Source: Burkholderiales bacterium
Lineage (GTDB): Bacteria; Pseudomonadota; Gammaproteobacteria; Burkholderiales; Casimicrobiaceae
NCBI GenBank assembly: GCA_025352105.1
Contig: JANXUB010000016.1
Location: 1-61,263, forward strand
Direction: 5' to 3'
DNA length: 61,263 nt
This document shows positions 1 to 8,419 of this stretch, piece after piece. The notes under the pieces were generated by a model. It had not been told where the DNA came from and ran no database searches. It was given only the letters and a program-made list of their open reading frames with translations. Positions within the stretch are counted from its first letter, which is position 1. Every line of letters starts with the position of its first letter. Made by a program: the position numbers and the translations under genes.

Positions 1-882
1 AAAATCCTGAAACTCGTAGTCAAAAATCGACGCTGGCTTGCGTTTGATGATGAGGCGCGGTGGCGGCAGCGGCTCGCGAGTGAGTTGCAGATCGACTTGC
101 TCTGAGTGATTGTCGTAGATGTGGCAATCGCCGCCGGTCCAGATGAACTCACCGACGTCGAGATTGCATTGCTGAGCGATCATGTGGGTGAGCAGGGCGT
201 AGCTGGCGATGTTGAACGGGACGCCGAGAAAAAGGTCGGCGCTGCGTTGGTAGAGCTGGCAGGAGAGGCGGGCTTTCGGGGGTTGGCTCCCAGTTCGACC
301 GGCCCCCTCACCCCGGCGATCACTAGCGCCAAGCGTGGCTCGCTCTCCCGCGAGGGGAGAGGGTGTAGAAACGTAGAACTGAAAGAACGCATGACAGGGC
401 ATGAGCGCCATCTTGGGTAAGTCCGCGACGTTCCACGCGGAGACGATGATGCGACGCGAATTCGGGTCGCGTTTGAGCATCTCGATCACGTTGGCGATCT
501 GGTCAATCGTGCCGCCGCCGTCCTCCTCGCGTTTCGGCCATGAGCGCCACTGCACGCCGTACACAGGTCCCAAGTCGCCGTCACTTTTCGCCCATTCGTC
601 CCAGATCGTGACGCCGCGCTCCTGCAGCCATTTGGCGTTGCTGTCACCACGCAAAAACCACAGCAACTCGTAGGCAATCGCCTTCCAGAAGACTTTTTTC
701 GTCGTCAGCAACGGAAAGCCGCGTTGCAGGTCGAAGCGCAGTTGTGCGCCAAATACTGAGCGAGTGCCGGTGCCGGTGCGATCGCCCTTGATCGCGCCCT
801 GAGCGCGCACCTGTTCGAGCAAGTCGAGATAGGGTTGTTCAAGCGCGGTTTCGGTGGCGTTGGCGATTAGGTTTGCGTGCAT
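1..882 (-). CDS. thyA: Thymidylate synthase, C-terminus off the window, with an in-frame repeat-encoded insertion
   Basis: Makes dTMP from dUMP using methylene-tetrahydrofolate, in the cytoplasm. I translated the minus strand by hand from ATG at 882; the frame stays open to base 1 (294 codons). The family core is clear: DRTGTGT near residue 34, the catalytic MPCH (Cys163), the YQRS phosphate-binding arginine, and the [12 protein letters not shown] block. The product is longer than the usual roughly 264 residues. Between FQFYV (ending at residue 171) and LSCQLYQRS (from residue 206), where E. coli ThyA has a four-residue hairpin loop, there are about 34 residues rich in Gly, Ser, Pro and Arg. 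These are encoded by a dispersed palindromic repeat. All visible catalytic residues are kept, so the enzyme is probably functional. The last residues lie outside the window. Confidence 0.93.
   Translation of the reverse strand, partial: MHANLIANATETALEQPYLDLLEQVRAQGAIKGDRTGTGTRSVFGAQLRFDLQRGFPLLTTKKVFWKAIAYELLWFLRGDSNAKWLQERGVTIWDEWAKSDGDLGPVYGVQWRSWPKREEDGGGTIDQIANVIEMLKRDPNSRRIIVSAWNVADLPKMALMPCHAFFQFYVSTPSPLAGERATLGASDRRGEGAGRTGSQPPKARLSCQLYQRSADLFLGVPFNIASYALLTHMIAQQCNLDVGEFIWTGGDCHIYDNHSEQVDLQLTREPLPPPRLIIKRKPASIFDYEFQDF
268..371. repeat. Dispersed GC-rich palindromic repeat inserted in frame within thyA
   Basis: On the minus strand this stretch holds a CCCTCTCCCCTCG...GGGAGAG hairpin followed by GGGGTGAGGGGG. 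The same kind of sequence lies between genes at 17486-17524. Its length and frame leave thyA open and add about 31 net residues at a surface hairpin loop. Such CCCTCTCCC / GGGAGAGGG repeats are widespread between genes in proteobacteria; finding one inside an essential gene is unusual. Confidence 0.8.
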
Positions 883-902
883 GATTTGAAGTTGAGTAAC
901 AG

Positions 903-1024
903 GTTCAGCTTTTTGTGTAAATTTAGCGTTAATGCGGGCTAGACGCCGATATCGCAATTTATCGAGTTTTTCAATAAACAGTCGCTAGCCCACGTTTCTA
1001 GGCGATTACATAGAAAAGCTGATC
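903..1024. repeat. TCGA-centred palindromic element, copy 1
   Basis: Terminal inverted repeats of about 20 nt (903-922 and 1005-1024) share the core CAGCTTTT...TGTAA. Inside are GGGCTA at 936-941, a central TCGA at 962-965 and TAGCCC at 986-991, with 20 nt between TCGA and each GGGCTA/TAGCCC arm. It fills most of the gap between the divergent thyA and caspase genes, so it may affect expression of either. No other gene or clear promoter was recognised in 883-1174. Confidence 0.8.
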
Positions 1025-1174
1025 GTCATGAATTTTTATTGAAGGTAATCAATGTCTCTATTTTCCGCGATCCTACGTCTCTAGGTGGTGACGCGTCACT
1101 TGACGTTGTTTAGGCTACGACGATGCGTCCGACTCAAGCCCACGTCGCCGTATCGACCTTCGGAAGAATCCGCT

Positions 1175-3175
1175 ATGAAAATACTCTGCATTCACGGAAT
1201 CGGTCATCAGGAGGAGCGTCCCGCGTGGCGCGACGATTGGGTGCAACTGATCACGAGTCGCGCCAAAGAATGGCAGCCCGCCGTCGCGCCCGTGATCACG
1301 CAATTTGCCTATGACGACTTGTTTGCGGCCGAGAGCACCTCGTCGGCCGTGTATGTGGCGGCGGTGCTCAAGTTGCTCAAGAGTTGGGCGGGTCACAGCG
1401 GCGAGCGCGATATTTTTGGTGTGTTTGACAAGACGCGCTGGACGGTCGGCATGGTCGCGCAGTGGAGCGCGATTGATGCGTTGCGCGTGAAGCTTCGCGC
1501 GAAACTCGCTGCCGAAATTCGTGCGCTGAACCCGGATGTAATCATGGCGCACAGCCTTGGCACGCTGGTCACCTACGACACCTTGAGTCACGCCGATAGC
1601 CGAGGCAAACTTGGCGCGTTCAACGGCGCGCTGGTGACTTTTGGCTCACAGGTCGGTCATCCTGCCGTGGCGGGCGTTTTTGCGGGCCGCATTGAGATGC
1701 CGCCGTCGGTGACGCGCTGGTGGAATTTGTTTAACGAAAACGATCTGGTTTTCACGCGTGAGTTTGTGGTGCCGCCAGTGGGCGATGTGCCGAAATTTGT
1801 TGAAGTGCAAACGCCGTTTCTGCAGCTTCCGCTTTCTCATGATCCCGAGTGTTATCTCGGGCATGAGCAGGCGCGTGAGGAGCTGTGGCGGCCTCTTGTC
1901 ACCGGTGAGTTTCCGGGGGCGCGAGCTATCGCTATCAGTCTGGCAGCGGGCAGCGCGCGGTCTGTGGCCGCAAAAACCACCAAAGGCGCAAAAGACGCAC
2001 AAGTCGCGAAAGCACTCCAGGTCGCCGCCGCTAAAACTCGTGCCGAATTGGCCCGGCCGAAACTGCGCGCGCTTCTGGTGGGCATCGCGGAATACGCCAA
2101 TCCGGAATATCAGTTGAATGGCCCCGTCAATGACGTTTTTCTGGTGAGCCAGACGTTGCAAGAGTTGGGCGTCGAGCCAGATGCGATTCGCGTGACGCTC
2201 AACGAGCGCGCGACGGCGGCGGCGATTCGCGAGCGTCTGCAATGGCTGCTCGCGGACACGCGCGATGGTGACACCGTGTTCTTCTATTTCTCTGGCCACG
2301 GCGCGCAGGTGCCCGCGTACGGGCGCGATGCCGAGGTTGATCACATTGACGAATGTCTCGTGCCGTACGACTTCAACTGGCAAGAGGGCAATGCGATTTT
2401 CGATGATGAATTTGCCGGGCTTTACAGTCAATTGCCTTACGGTGCGAAGTTCGTCGCCATGTTTGACTGCTGTCACGCGGGCGGCATGCAGCGCGGGCTG
2501 GGCTCGGCCTCAGGTGCGTCCAATGCCCGCAGCATCGGCATGCCCGACGACATCCGCCATCGCGCGCTGCGCTGGGATCGTGACACGCAAATGTGGCTGC
2601 CGCGTGAGCAGTTGCTGCGTCAGGGCATCGAACGCAAAGAGAGCCTGCAAGCGGCTGAACGGACGCAGCAAAAAGAGAAAAATGGGAAGACTAAAGCCAG
2701 TAAAGCGCAAGCCAAAGCCCACGCCAGCTTGCTGCCCAGCGCCGAGGCCAAGGTCGAAGCGCGCGTGGGCGAGAACGGCACGTTGCGGCGCATTGGGCGG
2801 GGGCAGGCGCTGCGCGGGGACGATGCCGAGCAGTACAACCAGCGTCGCGAAGCCTACGATCACAAAGGCCCTTACATGCCGATCCTGCTGGAGGCCTGCT
2901 CCGAAAATCAGTCGGCTTATGAGTATCAGCACGGCGCGGTGAGCTACGGCGCGTTTACCTACGGATTGTGTGAAGCGCTCGATATGGGACGCACCCAGCG
3001 TGACGTCGCGAACAAAAAGAAGGGGAGCAAGAAAGTAGCCGCACCGATCACCGCACCGATCACATTCGAACGCCTCATCGCCGAGGCTGTCAGGCGCGTT
3101 CAAGTCGTAGCAAGCGGCCCGCAAACGCCGCAATTGGTCTGCCCGGAATTTCGCCGGTCGCAGGCCGTTATTTGA
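1175..3175 (+). CDS. Fusion of alpha/beta-hydrolase and caspase-like (C14) protease
   Basis: 666 residues, no signal peptide or membrane segment, so probably cytoplasmic. The ATG at 1175 is chosen because it opens directly into CIHGIGHQ, the first strand of a lipase-like alpha/beta hydrolase; the nucleophile is probably Ser127 in AHSLGT. From about residue 295 a caspase/metacaspase domain starts, with catalytic His375 (SGHGAQ) and Cys433 (DCCHAGG) both present. A lysine- and alanine-rich, probably flexible stretch of about 80 residues separates this from the small-subunit-like end (LLEACSENQ, then VSYGAFTYGL). It could be a cleavage loop. The next gene, 23 bp downstream, is an astacin-like metalloprotease, so two proteases probably form one operon. 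Bacterial caspase homologues often work in cell-death or anti-phage pathways; that role here is inference. The substrate of the hydrolase is unknown. Confidence 0.88.
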   Translation: MKILCIHGIGHQEERPAWRDDWVQLITSRAKEWQPAVAPVITQFAYDDLFAAESTSSAVYVAAVLKLLKSWAGHSGERDIFGVFDKTRWTVGMVAQWSAIDALRVKLRAKLAAEIRALNPDVIMAHSLGTLVTYDTLSHADSRGKLGAFNGALVTFGSQVGHPAVAGVFAGRIEMPPSVTRWWNLFNENDLVFTREFVVPPVGDVPKFVEVQTPFLQLPLSHDPECYLGHEQAREELWRPLVTGEFPGARAIAISLAAGSARSVAAKTTKGAKDAQVAKALQVAAAKTRAELARPKLRALLVGIAEYANPEYQLNGPVNDVFLVSQTLQELGVEPDAIRVTLNERATAAAIRERLQWLLADTRDGDTVFFYFSGHGAQVPAYGRDAEVDHIDECLVPYDFNWQEGNAIFDDEFAGLYSQLPYGAKFVAMFDCCHAGGMQRGLGSASGASNARSIGMPDDIRHRALRWDRDTQMWLPREQLLRQGIERKESLQAAERTQQKEKNGKTKASKAQAKAHASLLPSAEAKVEARVGENGTLRRIGRGQALRGDDAEQYNQRREAYDHKGPYMPILLEACSENQSAYEYQHGAVSYGAFTYGLCEALDMGRTQRDVANKKKGSKKVAAPITAPITFERLIAEAVRRVQVVASGPQTPQLVCPEFRRSQAVI

Positions 3176-3198
3176 CCCAATAATTGAAGGAGAAATCT

Positions 3199-4335
3199 AT
3201 GGCTACTCGAAGCAAAAAACCGACCGCCACTTCAGCGTCAGCCGCGTCAACCGATGCGGGCAGCTATCTCGGCAATCGCGTCACCCTGCATTACTGCACG
3301 ATGCGCACCGTCGCGCCACAAGCTATGCCAGCGGGCGTCGCCGACAAGCGCGCCAAGCTGCTGCTGCTCAACGCCAGCAAATGGTTAAACGGCAGCACGC
3401 TCACCTATGCGTTCTACAACTCGCCCACCAACTGGAGCGCACCGACGGCACAGAAGAACGCGGTGCGCGCCGCATTCGCCGAGTGGAAGGCGCTCGGTAT
3501 CGGCCTCAACTTCAACGAAGTCAGCTCGGTCGCCAATGCACAAATTCGCATCGCGTTCGACCTGCCTGCGGGCTCATCGTCCTACATTGGCACTGACAAT
3601 TTAACGATTGATCCGGCGGCGTACACGATGACGTTCGGATGGGATTTGACGACGCCCTATGGGCACACCACCGCGCTTCATGAGATCGGTCATGCGATTG
3701 GCTTTCCGCATGAACACCAAAATCCCAAGGGCGGAATTGTCTGGGATGAGCCCGCCGTGTACGCCTCGCTCGGCGGGCCGCCCAACAACTGGTCGCGTGC
3801 CACCACGTTTCACAACATCATTGAAAAGATCAGCCCCGATACCGTGCAAAATTCGTCGTGGGATCCGAACTCGGTGATGCATTATCAATTTGAAGCGGGC
3901 CTCATTTTGAAGCCCGCCAAGTACAAAAATGGACTCACGCCGAAAGGCGGTCTCTCGGCGCGCGACAAGACGTGGGCGCGGAAGTTTTATCCACCCTTGC
4001 CAAGCGGAGCGCCTGCAAAGATGGCGCTATTTCAATCGCAACCGTTGAAGCTGGCTGCCAATCAGCAAGCGGATTTTCAATTCGTCGCGCCGACGAGCCG
4101 GAGCTACACGTTCCGCACCTTTGGTACAGCCGATACGGTGCTCGCGATCACTCAGGCGACAGCCAAAAAAGGCACAAAACCTGGCGTCGCGAAAATGCTC
4201 GCACACGACGACGATGGCGGGCACGAACGCAATTCAGAGGTGCAGGTCAAGCTCAAAAAGGGCGACAAGGTGCAGGTCAAAGTTCGTATGCGCTTTGTTG
4301 AAAAGGCCGGTGAATCTGCGGTAATGGTTTTTTAG
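3199..4335 (+). CDS. Astacin-like (M12A) zinc metalloprotease with C-terminal beta-sandwich
   Basis: 378 residues. The ATG at 3199 follows a good ribosome site (GAAGGAG, 3186-3192); an in-frame TTG at 3184 is less likely. The zinc site is HEIGHAIGFPHEH, His161, Glu162, His165 and His171, the HExxHxxGxxHE form of metzincins. The Met-turn SVMHY about 80 residues later is the astacin signature. Residues from about 270 resemble a PPC-type beta-sandwich, often a C-terminal adhesion domain of secreted proteases. Unlike secreted astacins there is no signal peptide: the N-terminus is basic and Ser/Thr/Ala-rich. The protein is either cytoplasmic or exported by an unseen route. Being directly behind a caspase gene suggests the caspase might process or activate it, which is speculative. 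Confidence 0.85.
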   Translation: MATRSKKPTATSASAASTDAGSYLGNRVTLHYCTMRTVAPQAMPAGVADKRAKLLLLNASKWLNGSTLTYAFYNSPTNWSAPTAQKNAVRAAFAEWKALGIGLNFNEVSSVANAQIRIAFDLPAGSSSYIGTDNLTIDPAAYTMTFGWDLTTPYGHTTALHEIGHAIGFPHEHQNPKGGIVWDEPAVYASLGGPPNNWSRATTFHNIIEKISPDTVQNSSWDPNSVMHYQFEAGLILKPAKYKNGLTPKGGLSARDKTWARKFYPPLPSGAPAKMALFQSQPLKLAANQQADFQFVAPTSRSYTFRTFGTADTVLAITQATAKKGTKPGVAKMLAHDDDGGHERNSEVQVKLKKGDKVQVKVRMRFVEKAGESAVMVF

Positions 4336-4361
4336 TACGAGGCGGGCAGTGCCCGCCGTAC
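4335..4361. terminator. Palindromic repeat between convergent genes, possible two-way terminator
   Basis: GTACGAGGCGGGCA and TGCCCGCCGTAC form a hairpin of about 11 GC-rich pairs just after the protease stop, with the convergent GST gene ending at 4405. The same core (GGCGGGCACTGCCCGCC) recurs at 10583-10679, so this is also a dispersed repeat. There is no clear U-tract, so termination is inferred. Confidence 0.5.
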
Positions 4362-4404
4362 AACTACGCTCGCAACGACCGCGACCGACGCCAATCGCGG
4401 TGAA

Positions 4405-5046
4405 TCAAGTCAACCCAATCGCCACAATCTCGCGATAGTTTTTCATTGCCTGCAACTGCTCATACCAGCGGGCGACGTTTTCGAGCTTTGGTCGATGTTG
4501 CTCAAGCCCGGCCTTGGCGAGCGGCAGCTCCATCCAGGTGTAGATCTGAATGCCAATCGGCACATCACCCATCGTGAAATCATCGCCCGCGAGCCATTTC
4601 GTTTTGCCGAGCTGACGATCAATCACCTTCCAGAGATCGCCTGTTCTGGTGATATGGGTGGTGATCATTTTCATGTCCCACTGATCCTCCGGTGAGCGGA
4701 TCAATTGCATGAATGCGGGTCCCAGCGCCGGGCTCATGGTGGTGCTCTGAAACTCCATCCAGCGATCTGCCGCCGCGCGCGTCTGCAAATTTTCGGGCCA
4801 GTAGGGTGCTTTGGGATGTTTCGCGCAGAGATAGCGCATGATGGGGTTCGATTCCCACAGCACAAAGCCATCGTCGTCAATCACCGGAACCATGGCCATC
4901 GGATTCATCGCCTTGTATTGGTCGGTGTTGTTCACGCCAAAGTGCAGCCCCGCGTCAACGCGCTCGTACGGAATGCCCAGCTCGGCGCAAGTCCACAGCA
5001 CTTTTTTGACGTTTGAGGAATTAACGCGGCCCCAGATTTTCAGCAT
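4405..5046 (-). CDS. Glutathione S-transferase
   Basis: 213 residues, the normal size for a cytosolic GST. The N-terminal thioredoxin-fold half opens with MLKIWGRVNSSNVKKVLW, in which the SSNVKK serine is the likely glutathione-activating residue. MVPVIDD carries the cis-proline, and WESNPIMRYL gives the glutathione-binding Glu-Ser pair. The C-terminal helical half has the DFTMGDVPIG N-capping motif. It likely conjugates or transfers glutathione to small electrophiles; the substrate cannot be told. It stands alone, convergent with the protease pair. Confidence 0.9.
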   Translation of the reverse strand: MLKIWGRVNSSNVKKVLWTCAELGIPYERVDAGLHFGVNNTDQYKAMNPMAMVPVIDDDGFVLWESNPIMRYLCAKHPKAPYWPENLQTRAAADRWMEFQSTTMSPALGPAFMQLIRSPEDQWDMKMITTHITRTGDLWKVIDRQLGKTKWLAGDDFTMGDVPIGIQIYTWMELPLAKAGLEQHRPKLENVARWYEQLQAMKNYREIVAIGLT

Positions 5047-5126
5047 GACGATTCTTTCTGCACGATGATCGTGCCTGACACTGCGATCAGGTTAAATAGA
5101 TGTATATAAATTTGATTAGCGTCAAA

Positions 5127-5150
5127 GTTTGCCATGAAGTTTGCCATGAA
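5127..5150 (+). repeat. 12-bp tandem duplication over a start codon
   Basis: GTTTGCCATGAA occurs twice head to tail, at 5127-5138 and 5139-5150, giving two in-frame ATG codons (5134 and 5146) at the start of the next gene. It looks like a recent slippage duplication. Either start gives nearly the same signal peptide. Confidence 0.85.
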
Positions 5151-5901
5151 GCGTTCGCTTGTTCTGTTCTTGCTGATTTCTGTCGCCGCGCTCACATCCT
5201 GCCGTCAAACCGATTTGGGCGAGGGCGGCAGCAAAGTCTCGGGCTCCGCAGGACCTGCGGGTGCGCAGGGCGCAGCGAAAGAACTCGTGACCTGCGACAA
5301 GCCGATTGCCACCATCGCGCTCTCGGAGAATCCGAATGGTTACAGCGTGATCTCCGGATCGCAATTGCCGCCTACGCCGCTGCCGCTGATCCGCGTGATG
5401 GCCCAGCAGTCGGGCTGCTTTCGCATCGTGGACCGCGCGGCCGGCTTGCGCGGAACGATTCAGGAGCAGACGCTTAAAGACGCGGGCATTTTGAAGGCGG
5501 AAACGGTGCCGAAAAAAGGCGAAGGCATCGGCGCACGCATGACACTCACGCCGAGCCTCTCGTTCAGCGAAGACAACGCGGGAGGGGGTATCGCGGCTCT
5601 GCTCGGCATGATTCCTGCGTTGCGTGATTGGGCCGGTGTGGCCAGCGGCGTCAAGTTTAAGGAAGCGCAAGTCGTGCTACTGCTAACCGACAACGAAACG
5701 ACGGAGCAACTGGCGGCAGCGACTGGGTCAGCGCGGGCAACGGATCTGGGTGTCGGCGGTATCGTCGTCGGCAAGGTGCTTGGCGGCGCGGCGGGCTGGG
5801 GAATCACCAACGAAGGTAAAGTGATCGCCGCAGCTTTTCTGGATGCGCACAACAAGCTCGTGGTTCAGGCGCGTGCGCTCAGCGCAGCGCAGATTCGGTA
5901 G
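5134..5901 (+). CDS. CsgG/LpoB-like outer-membrane lipoprotein
   Basis: 255 residues. A short basic start and hydrophobic stretch end in LTSC, a lipobox, so this is a lipoprotein anchored by the cysteine near residue 23 (counted from 5134). The mature part fits the CsgG/LpoB-type fold seen in curli-export and penicillin-binding-protein-activator lipoproteins: SGSQLPPTPLPLIRVMAQQSGCF resembles the helix where these proteins collect the 'oldest' cell-envelope signal, followed by a glycine-rich GVGGIVVGKVLGG region near residue 208. I base this on general pattern, not on a diagnostic motif. It ends 22 bp before the TPR-GGDEF gene and may be cotranscribed with it. Start could equally be 5146. Confidence 0.6.
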   Translation: MKFAMKRSLVLFLLISVAALTSCRQTDLGEGGSKVSGSAGPAGAQGAAKELVTCDKPIATIALSENPNGYSVISGSQLPPTPLPLIRVMAQQSGCFRIVDRAAGLRGTIQEQTLKDAGILKAETVPKKGEGIGARMTLTPSLSFSEDNAGGGIAALLGMIPALRDWAGVASGVKFKEAQVVLLLTDNETTEQLAAATGSARATDLGVGGIVVGKVLGGAAGWGITNEGKVIAAAFLDAHNKLVVQARALSAAQIR

Positions 5902-5923
5902 CGCTCGATTGCGCAAAAAAAGT

Positions 5924-7837
5924 ATGACACGATGCACTGAACCCACGCACTGGGACCGACGATGGCCCCGAGGCTGGCTTGTCGCATGCCTTGGTTTTCT
6001 GTGCTGCGGCTTTGGCGTGGCCGACGCGCAAGGCCGACTCAGCGCGACTGACGTGGTCGCGTTGCGCCGACTCGCTGATCGGGAGAGCCCCGAGCTCAAG
6101 GCGGAACTCTTCAAGGCCGTTCAAAGGCTCAACGCTGCCGACCCGCCGGGGCTTATCACCGAGGTGATATTTCTGTTGGGCGATCAGTCCTATTCTCACG
6201 GCGTGAGCGATTCGGTGCTGCCTGCGGTCGAAGCCGCATTAACGCTGGCGTCGGTGAACAATGACGCCTCGATGGCGGCTGAACTCGACGGTCTGGCGGC
6301 TCAAATGCAATTGGCTGCGGATCGCGTATCGGTGCCTGCGCGGGAACGGATCGCGCGCGCGATGAGCGCTCAGCGCTTAACCGGGAAAGCGTTGCCGCTG
6401 GCACGGCAGCTCGTCGCATACGGACTTTTATTGCTTGAAAATGAGGAGTTTGCTCAGGCTGCGCGCCTGATCAATGAAGCCGTCGCACTGGTAGAGGCCA
6501 ACACTGCCGCGATGAGCTCGCTTTCGCTCGGTGTGTACTACGCGCACGCCGAGCTGTTGCGCGCCGTAGGCGATTCCAGCACTGCGATTGAAACTGGCGA
6601 AAAACTGCGAGCGCTCTCGCTACAGACCGACAATCAGGTTTATGCTGGCCGCGCTGAACTTGTGCTGGGCACCGCTTACCGCCGGGCTGGGCAGCCTGAG
6701 CGTGCGGTGGAAGCGCTTGAATCCAGCTTTGCCAGAGCGAGGCAATCCGGCGATCCTATTGGTCAGATAGGCGCTGCGCTTGATCGAATTGACATCGCGA
6801 TGGAAAACTCCCAGTTCACCCTGGCTCAAGCGTGGCAGCAGAAAATCGCGCCGTTGATCGGTGCGCAGGACGATCCGGTCATACGCGGCCACTTTGAGCT
6901 GCTCGACGCACGGCTACTCGCCATACGCAAAAAGCCGCAGGCCGCACGGGAATCGCTTGAACGCGCTCGCGTGACCCTGAAGGGCTTCCATCAACCCTCC
7001 CTCAAGACACGGATCTATCTTGCTGAAGCAGAAGTCCTTGCCAGCGAAGGAAAGTCAGAATCGTCACTTCAGGTGATGCGCATGGCGATGGCCGCGAGTG
7101 CTGAGACCGAGCGATTGCGGCTTCGCGACGTCACGACTGCGCAGAAAGACTTGTATCGGCTCCACGAACGCGAATTGCGCGAGAAGCGCCTTGAGCACGA
7201 CGCGCAATTGCGCGCGGCGCAAATGGACGCGTCGGAGCAACGCGCGCTGACGCAGCGGTTGCTGGTGGCGCTGGTCGCCCTGATTGCGAGCATCGCTGCG
7301 GCGGCGGCTTACTGGCAGTTAAGGCGGGCACGGCGATTCCGTAGGCGTGCGGAGGTCGATAGTCTCACCGGCGCGTCCTCGCGTTCAGCTACAGAGCAAC
7401 AAGCGGTGACCGCGTTTAATCGCGCTCAGAGCGACAAAAAACCAGTGTCGCTACTGATCGCTGACGTTGATGGATTGAAGGCAGTCAACGACAGTCGAGG
7501 CCATGCAGAGGGCGATGCGCTACTGCGTAAAGTGTCGTCGCTTATCGCGTCAAGCCTTCGTCAACACGATGTGCTGGGTCGATGGGGGGGCGATGAATTT
7601 GTCGTCATCCTGCTTAACACCGATGCAACGGTTGCCGCCGAGATCGGGGAGCGTGTGCGTCTGGCCGTGGTTGGCGGCATGGAGGAAAAGTGGGCGGGTC
7701 TCGGGTCGTGCAGCATTGGCGGCGCGACGCAACGTGTTGCTGATGAGACGTTTGAAATGACACTGGCGCGGGCTGACGCGGCGCTGTATCGAGCGAAGCA
7801 GGCGGGGAAAAACCGGGTGGAATTCGCGTTGGATTAA
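5924..7837 (+). CDS. Membrane diguanylate cyclase with periplasmic TPR-like sensor region
   Basis: 637 residues. Start ATG 5924 is chosen because it lies just after the preceding stop and opens a signal sequence ending in VADAQ. Residues about 35-420 are helical with TPR-like repeats (for example the AELVLGTAYRRAG and RAVEALESSFARA segments). A coiled-coil stretch precedes one membrane segment (LLVALVALIASIAAAAAYW, about 445-463). The C-terminal GGDEF domain has an intact RWGGDEF active site near residue 555, so it should make cyclic di-GMP from two GTP. No RxxD inhibitory site is obvious upstream of it. The likely arrangement is a periplasmic sensor controlling a cytoplasmic cyclase. The signal sensed is unknown. 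Confidence 0.9.
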   Translation: MTRCTEPTHWDRRWPRGWLVACLGFLCCGFGVADAQGRLSATDVVALRRLADRESPELKAELFKAVQRLNAADPPGLITEVIFLLGDQSYSHGVSDSVLPAVEAALTLASVNNDASMAAELDGLAAQMQLAADRVSVPARERIARAMSAQRLTGKALPLARQLVAYGLLLLENEEFAQAARLINEAVALVEANTAAMSSLSLGVYYAHAELLRAVGDSSTAIETGEKLRALSLQTDNQVYAGRAELVLGTAYRRAGQPERAVEALESSFARARQSGDPIGQIGAALDRIDIAMENSQFTLAQAWQQKIAPLIGAQDDPVIRGHFELLDARLLAIRKKPQAARESLERARVTLKGFHQPSLKTRIYLAEAEVLASEGKSESSLQVMRMAMAASAETERLRLRDVTTAQKDLYRLHERELREKRLEHDAQLRAAQMDASEQRALTQRLLVALVALIASIAAAAAYWQLRRARRFRRRAEVDSLTGASSRSATEQQAVTAFNRAQSDKKPVSLLIADVDGLKAVNDSRGHAEGDALLRKVSSLIASSLRQHDVLGRWGGDEFVVILLNTDATVAAEIGERVRLAVVGGMEEKWAGLGSCSIGGATQRVADETFEMTLARADAALYRAKQAGKNRVEFALD

Positions 7838-7852
7838 GGGACGCCAGTGGCT

Positions 7853-7972
7853 GGCAGCTTTTCGCTGAAATTACCGCTGGTCTGGGGCTGATTGCGCAAA
7901 ATCTAATTTATCGACTATGTTCATTTTCGGCTCACAGCCCCAATAAAAAGGGCGATTCAAGAAAAAGCTGTT
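7853..7972. repeat. TCGA-centred palindromic element, copy 2
   Basis: Terminal inverted repeats CAGCTTTTCGCTGAAAT (7855-7871) and ATTCAAGAAAAAGCTG (7955-7970). GGGGCTG at 7884-7890 pairs exactly with CAGCCCC at 7935-7941, with a central TCGA at 7911-7914, 20 nt from each arm. It overlaps the 3' end of the minus-strand gene 7871-8350, whose last 34 or so codons are element sequence. Confidence 0.85.
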
Positions 7973-8350
7973 GGTCGTACGCTCGGCGGCTAGTGTCGTG
8001 CAGCATCGTTCGCAACCAAGCCCGCTTTCGCCCGGCGCGTCTCCTTTGCCGAGCAGCGCCTGCGCCAGCCGGATTCGATTGCCGACGGTCGCGGCCTGAT
8101 CAAACGCGCGCTGCGCATCGCGCAGCTCACGGTCTGGATTGATGAATTTGGTCACGGCGTGGGCCGCGCCGCGCGCCGCGCGATTGAAGCGCAGCTCGGG
8201 CAAATATTCCACGAAGAAATACGCCACGCTGCCGAGCAACGGGAACGTGAAGAGAATGAACAGCCAATACATCTGGCGGCCTGAGCGCAGGGCGTGAATC
8301 GCGAAAAATAGAGCGACGAGGACGTGAAGGCCGAGTCCGATGTAGGGCAT
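7871..8350 (-). pseudogene. Truncated PLDc-N-type membrane protein gene, 3' end replaced by a palindromic element
   Basis: The 160-codon frame starts at MPYIGLGLH (8350) and has two membrane segments (HVLVALFFAIHAL and MYWLFILFTFPLLGSVAYFFVEYL), the pattern of PLDc_N-type short membrane domains. After this, residues PDRELRDAQRAFDQAATVGNRIRLAQALL match the start of a TPR region; in the proteins I recall with this layout, TPR repeats continue for over 100 more residues. Here the similarity decays after about residue 100 and the last 34 or so codons lie in repeat element 2 (7853-7972). I therefore read it as a remnant truncated by, or before, the element's arrival. The short product could still be made. 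Confidence 0.65.
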
Positions 8351-8419
8351 GGTGATCGCTGTGGGTGGTGAGGGCATTACGGTTCTAAGCAGCCGACGCA
8401 GTGATGCAACAATCATGGC

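Noticed and set aside
903..1024. Palindromic elements considered as integron attC sites
   Set aside because: No GTTRRRY/RYYYAAC ends, no integrase gene, and the copies are scattered among unrelated genes on both strands.
1646..2476. 276-codon minus-strand frame opposite the caspase gene
   Set aside because: The plus strand holds clear hydrolase and caspase motifs; the antisense frame is Arg/His-rich with no recognisable domain.
4335..4361. GC-rich hairpin as a true intrinsic terminator
   Set aside because: No U-tract follows on either strand; kept only as a possible terminator because the core also recurs as a dispersed repeat.
5843..5923. Longer start for the TPR-GGDEF protein
   Set aside because: It would overlap the CsgG-like gene and bury the signal peptide; ATG 5924 fits better.
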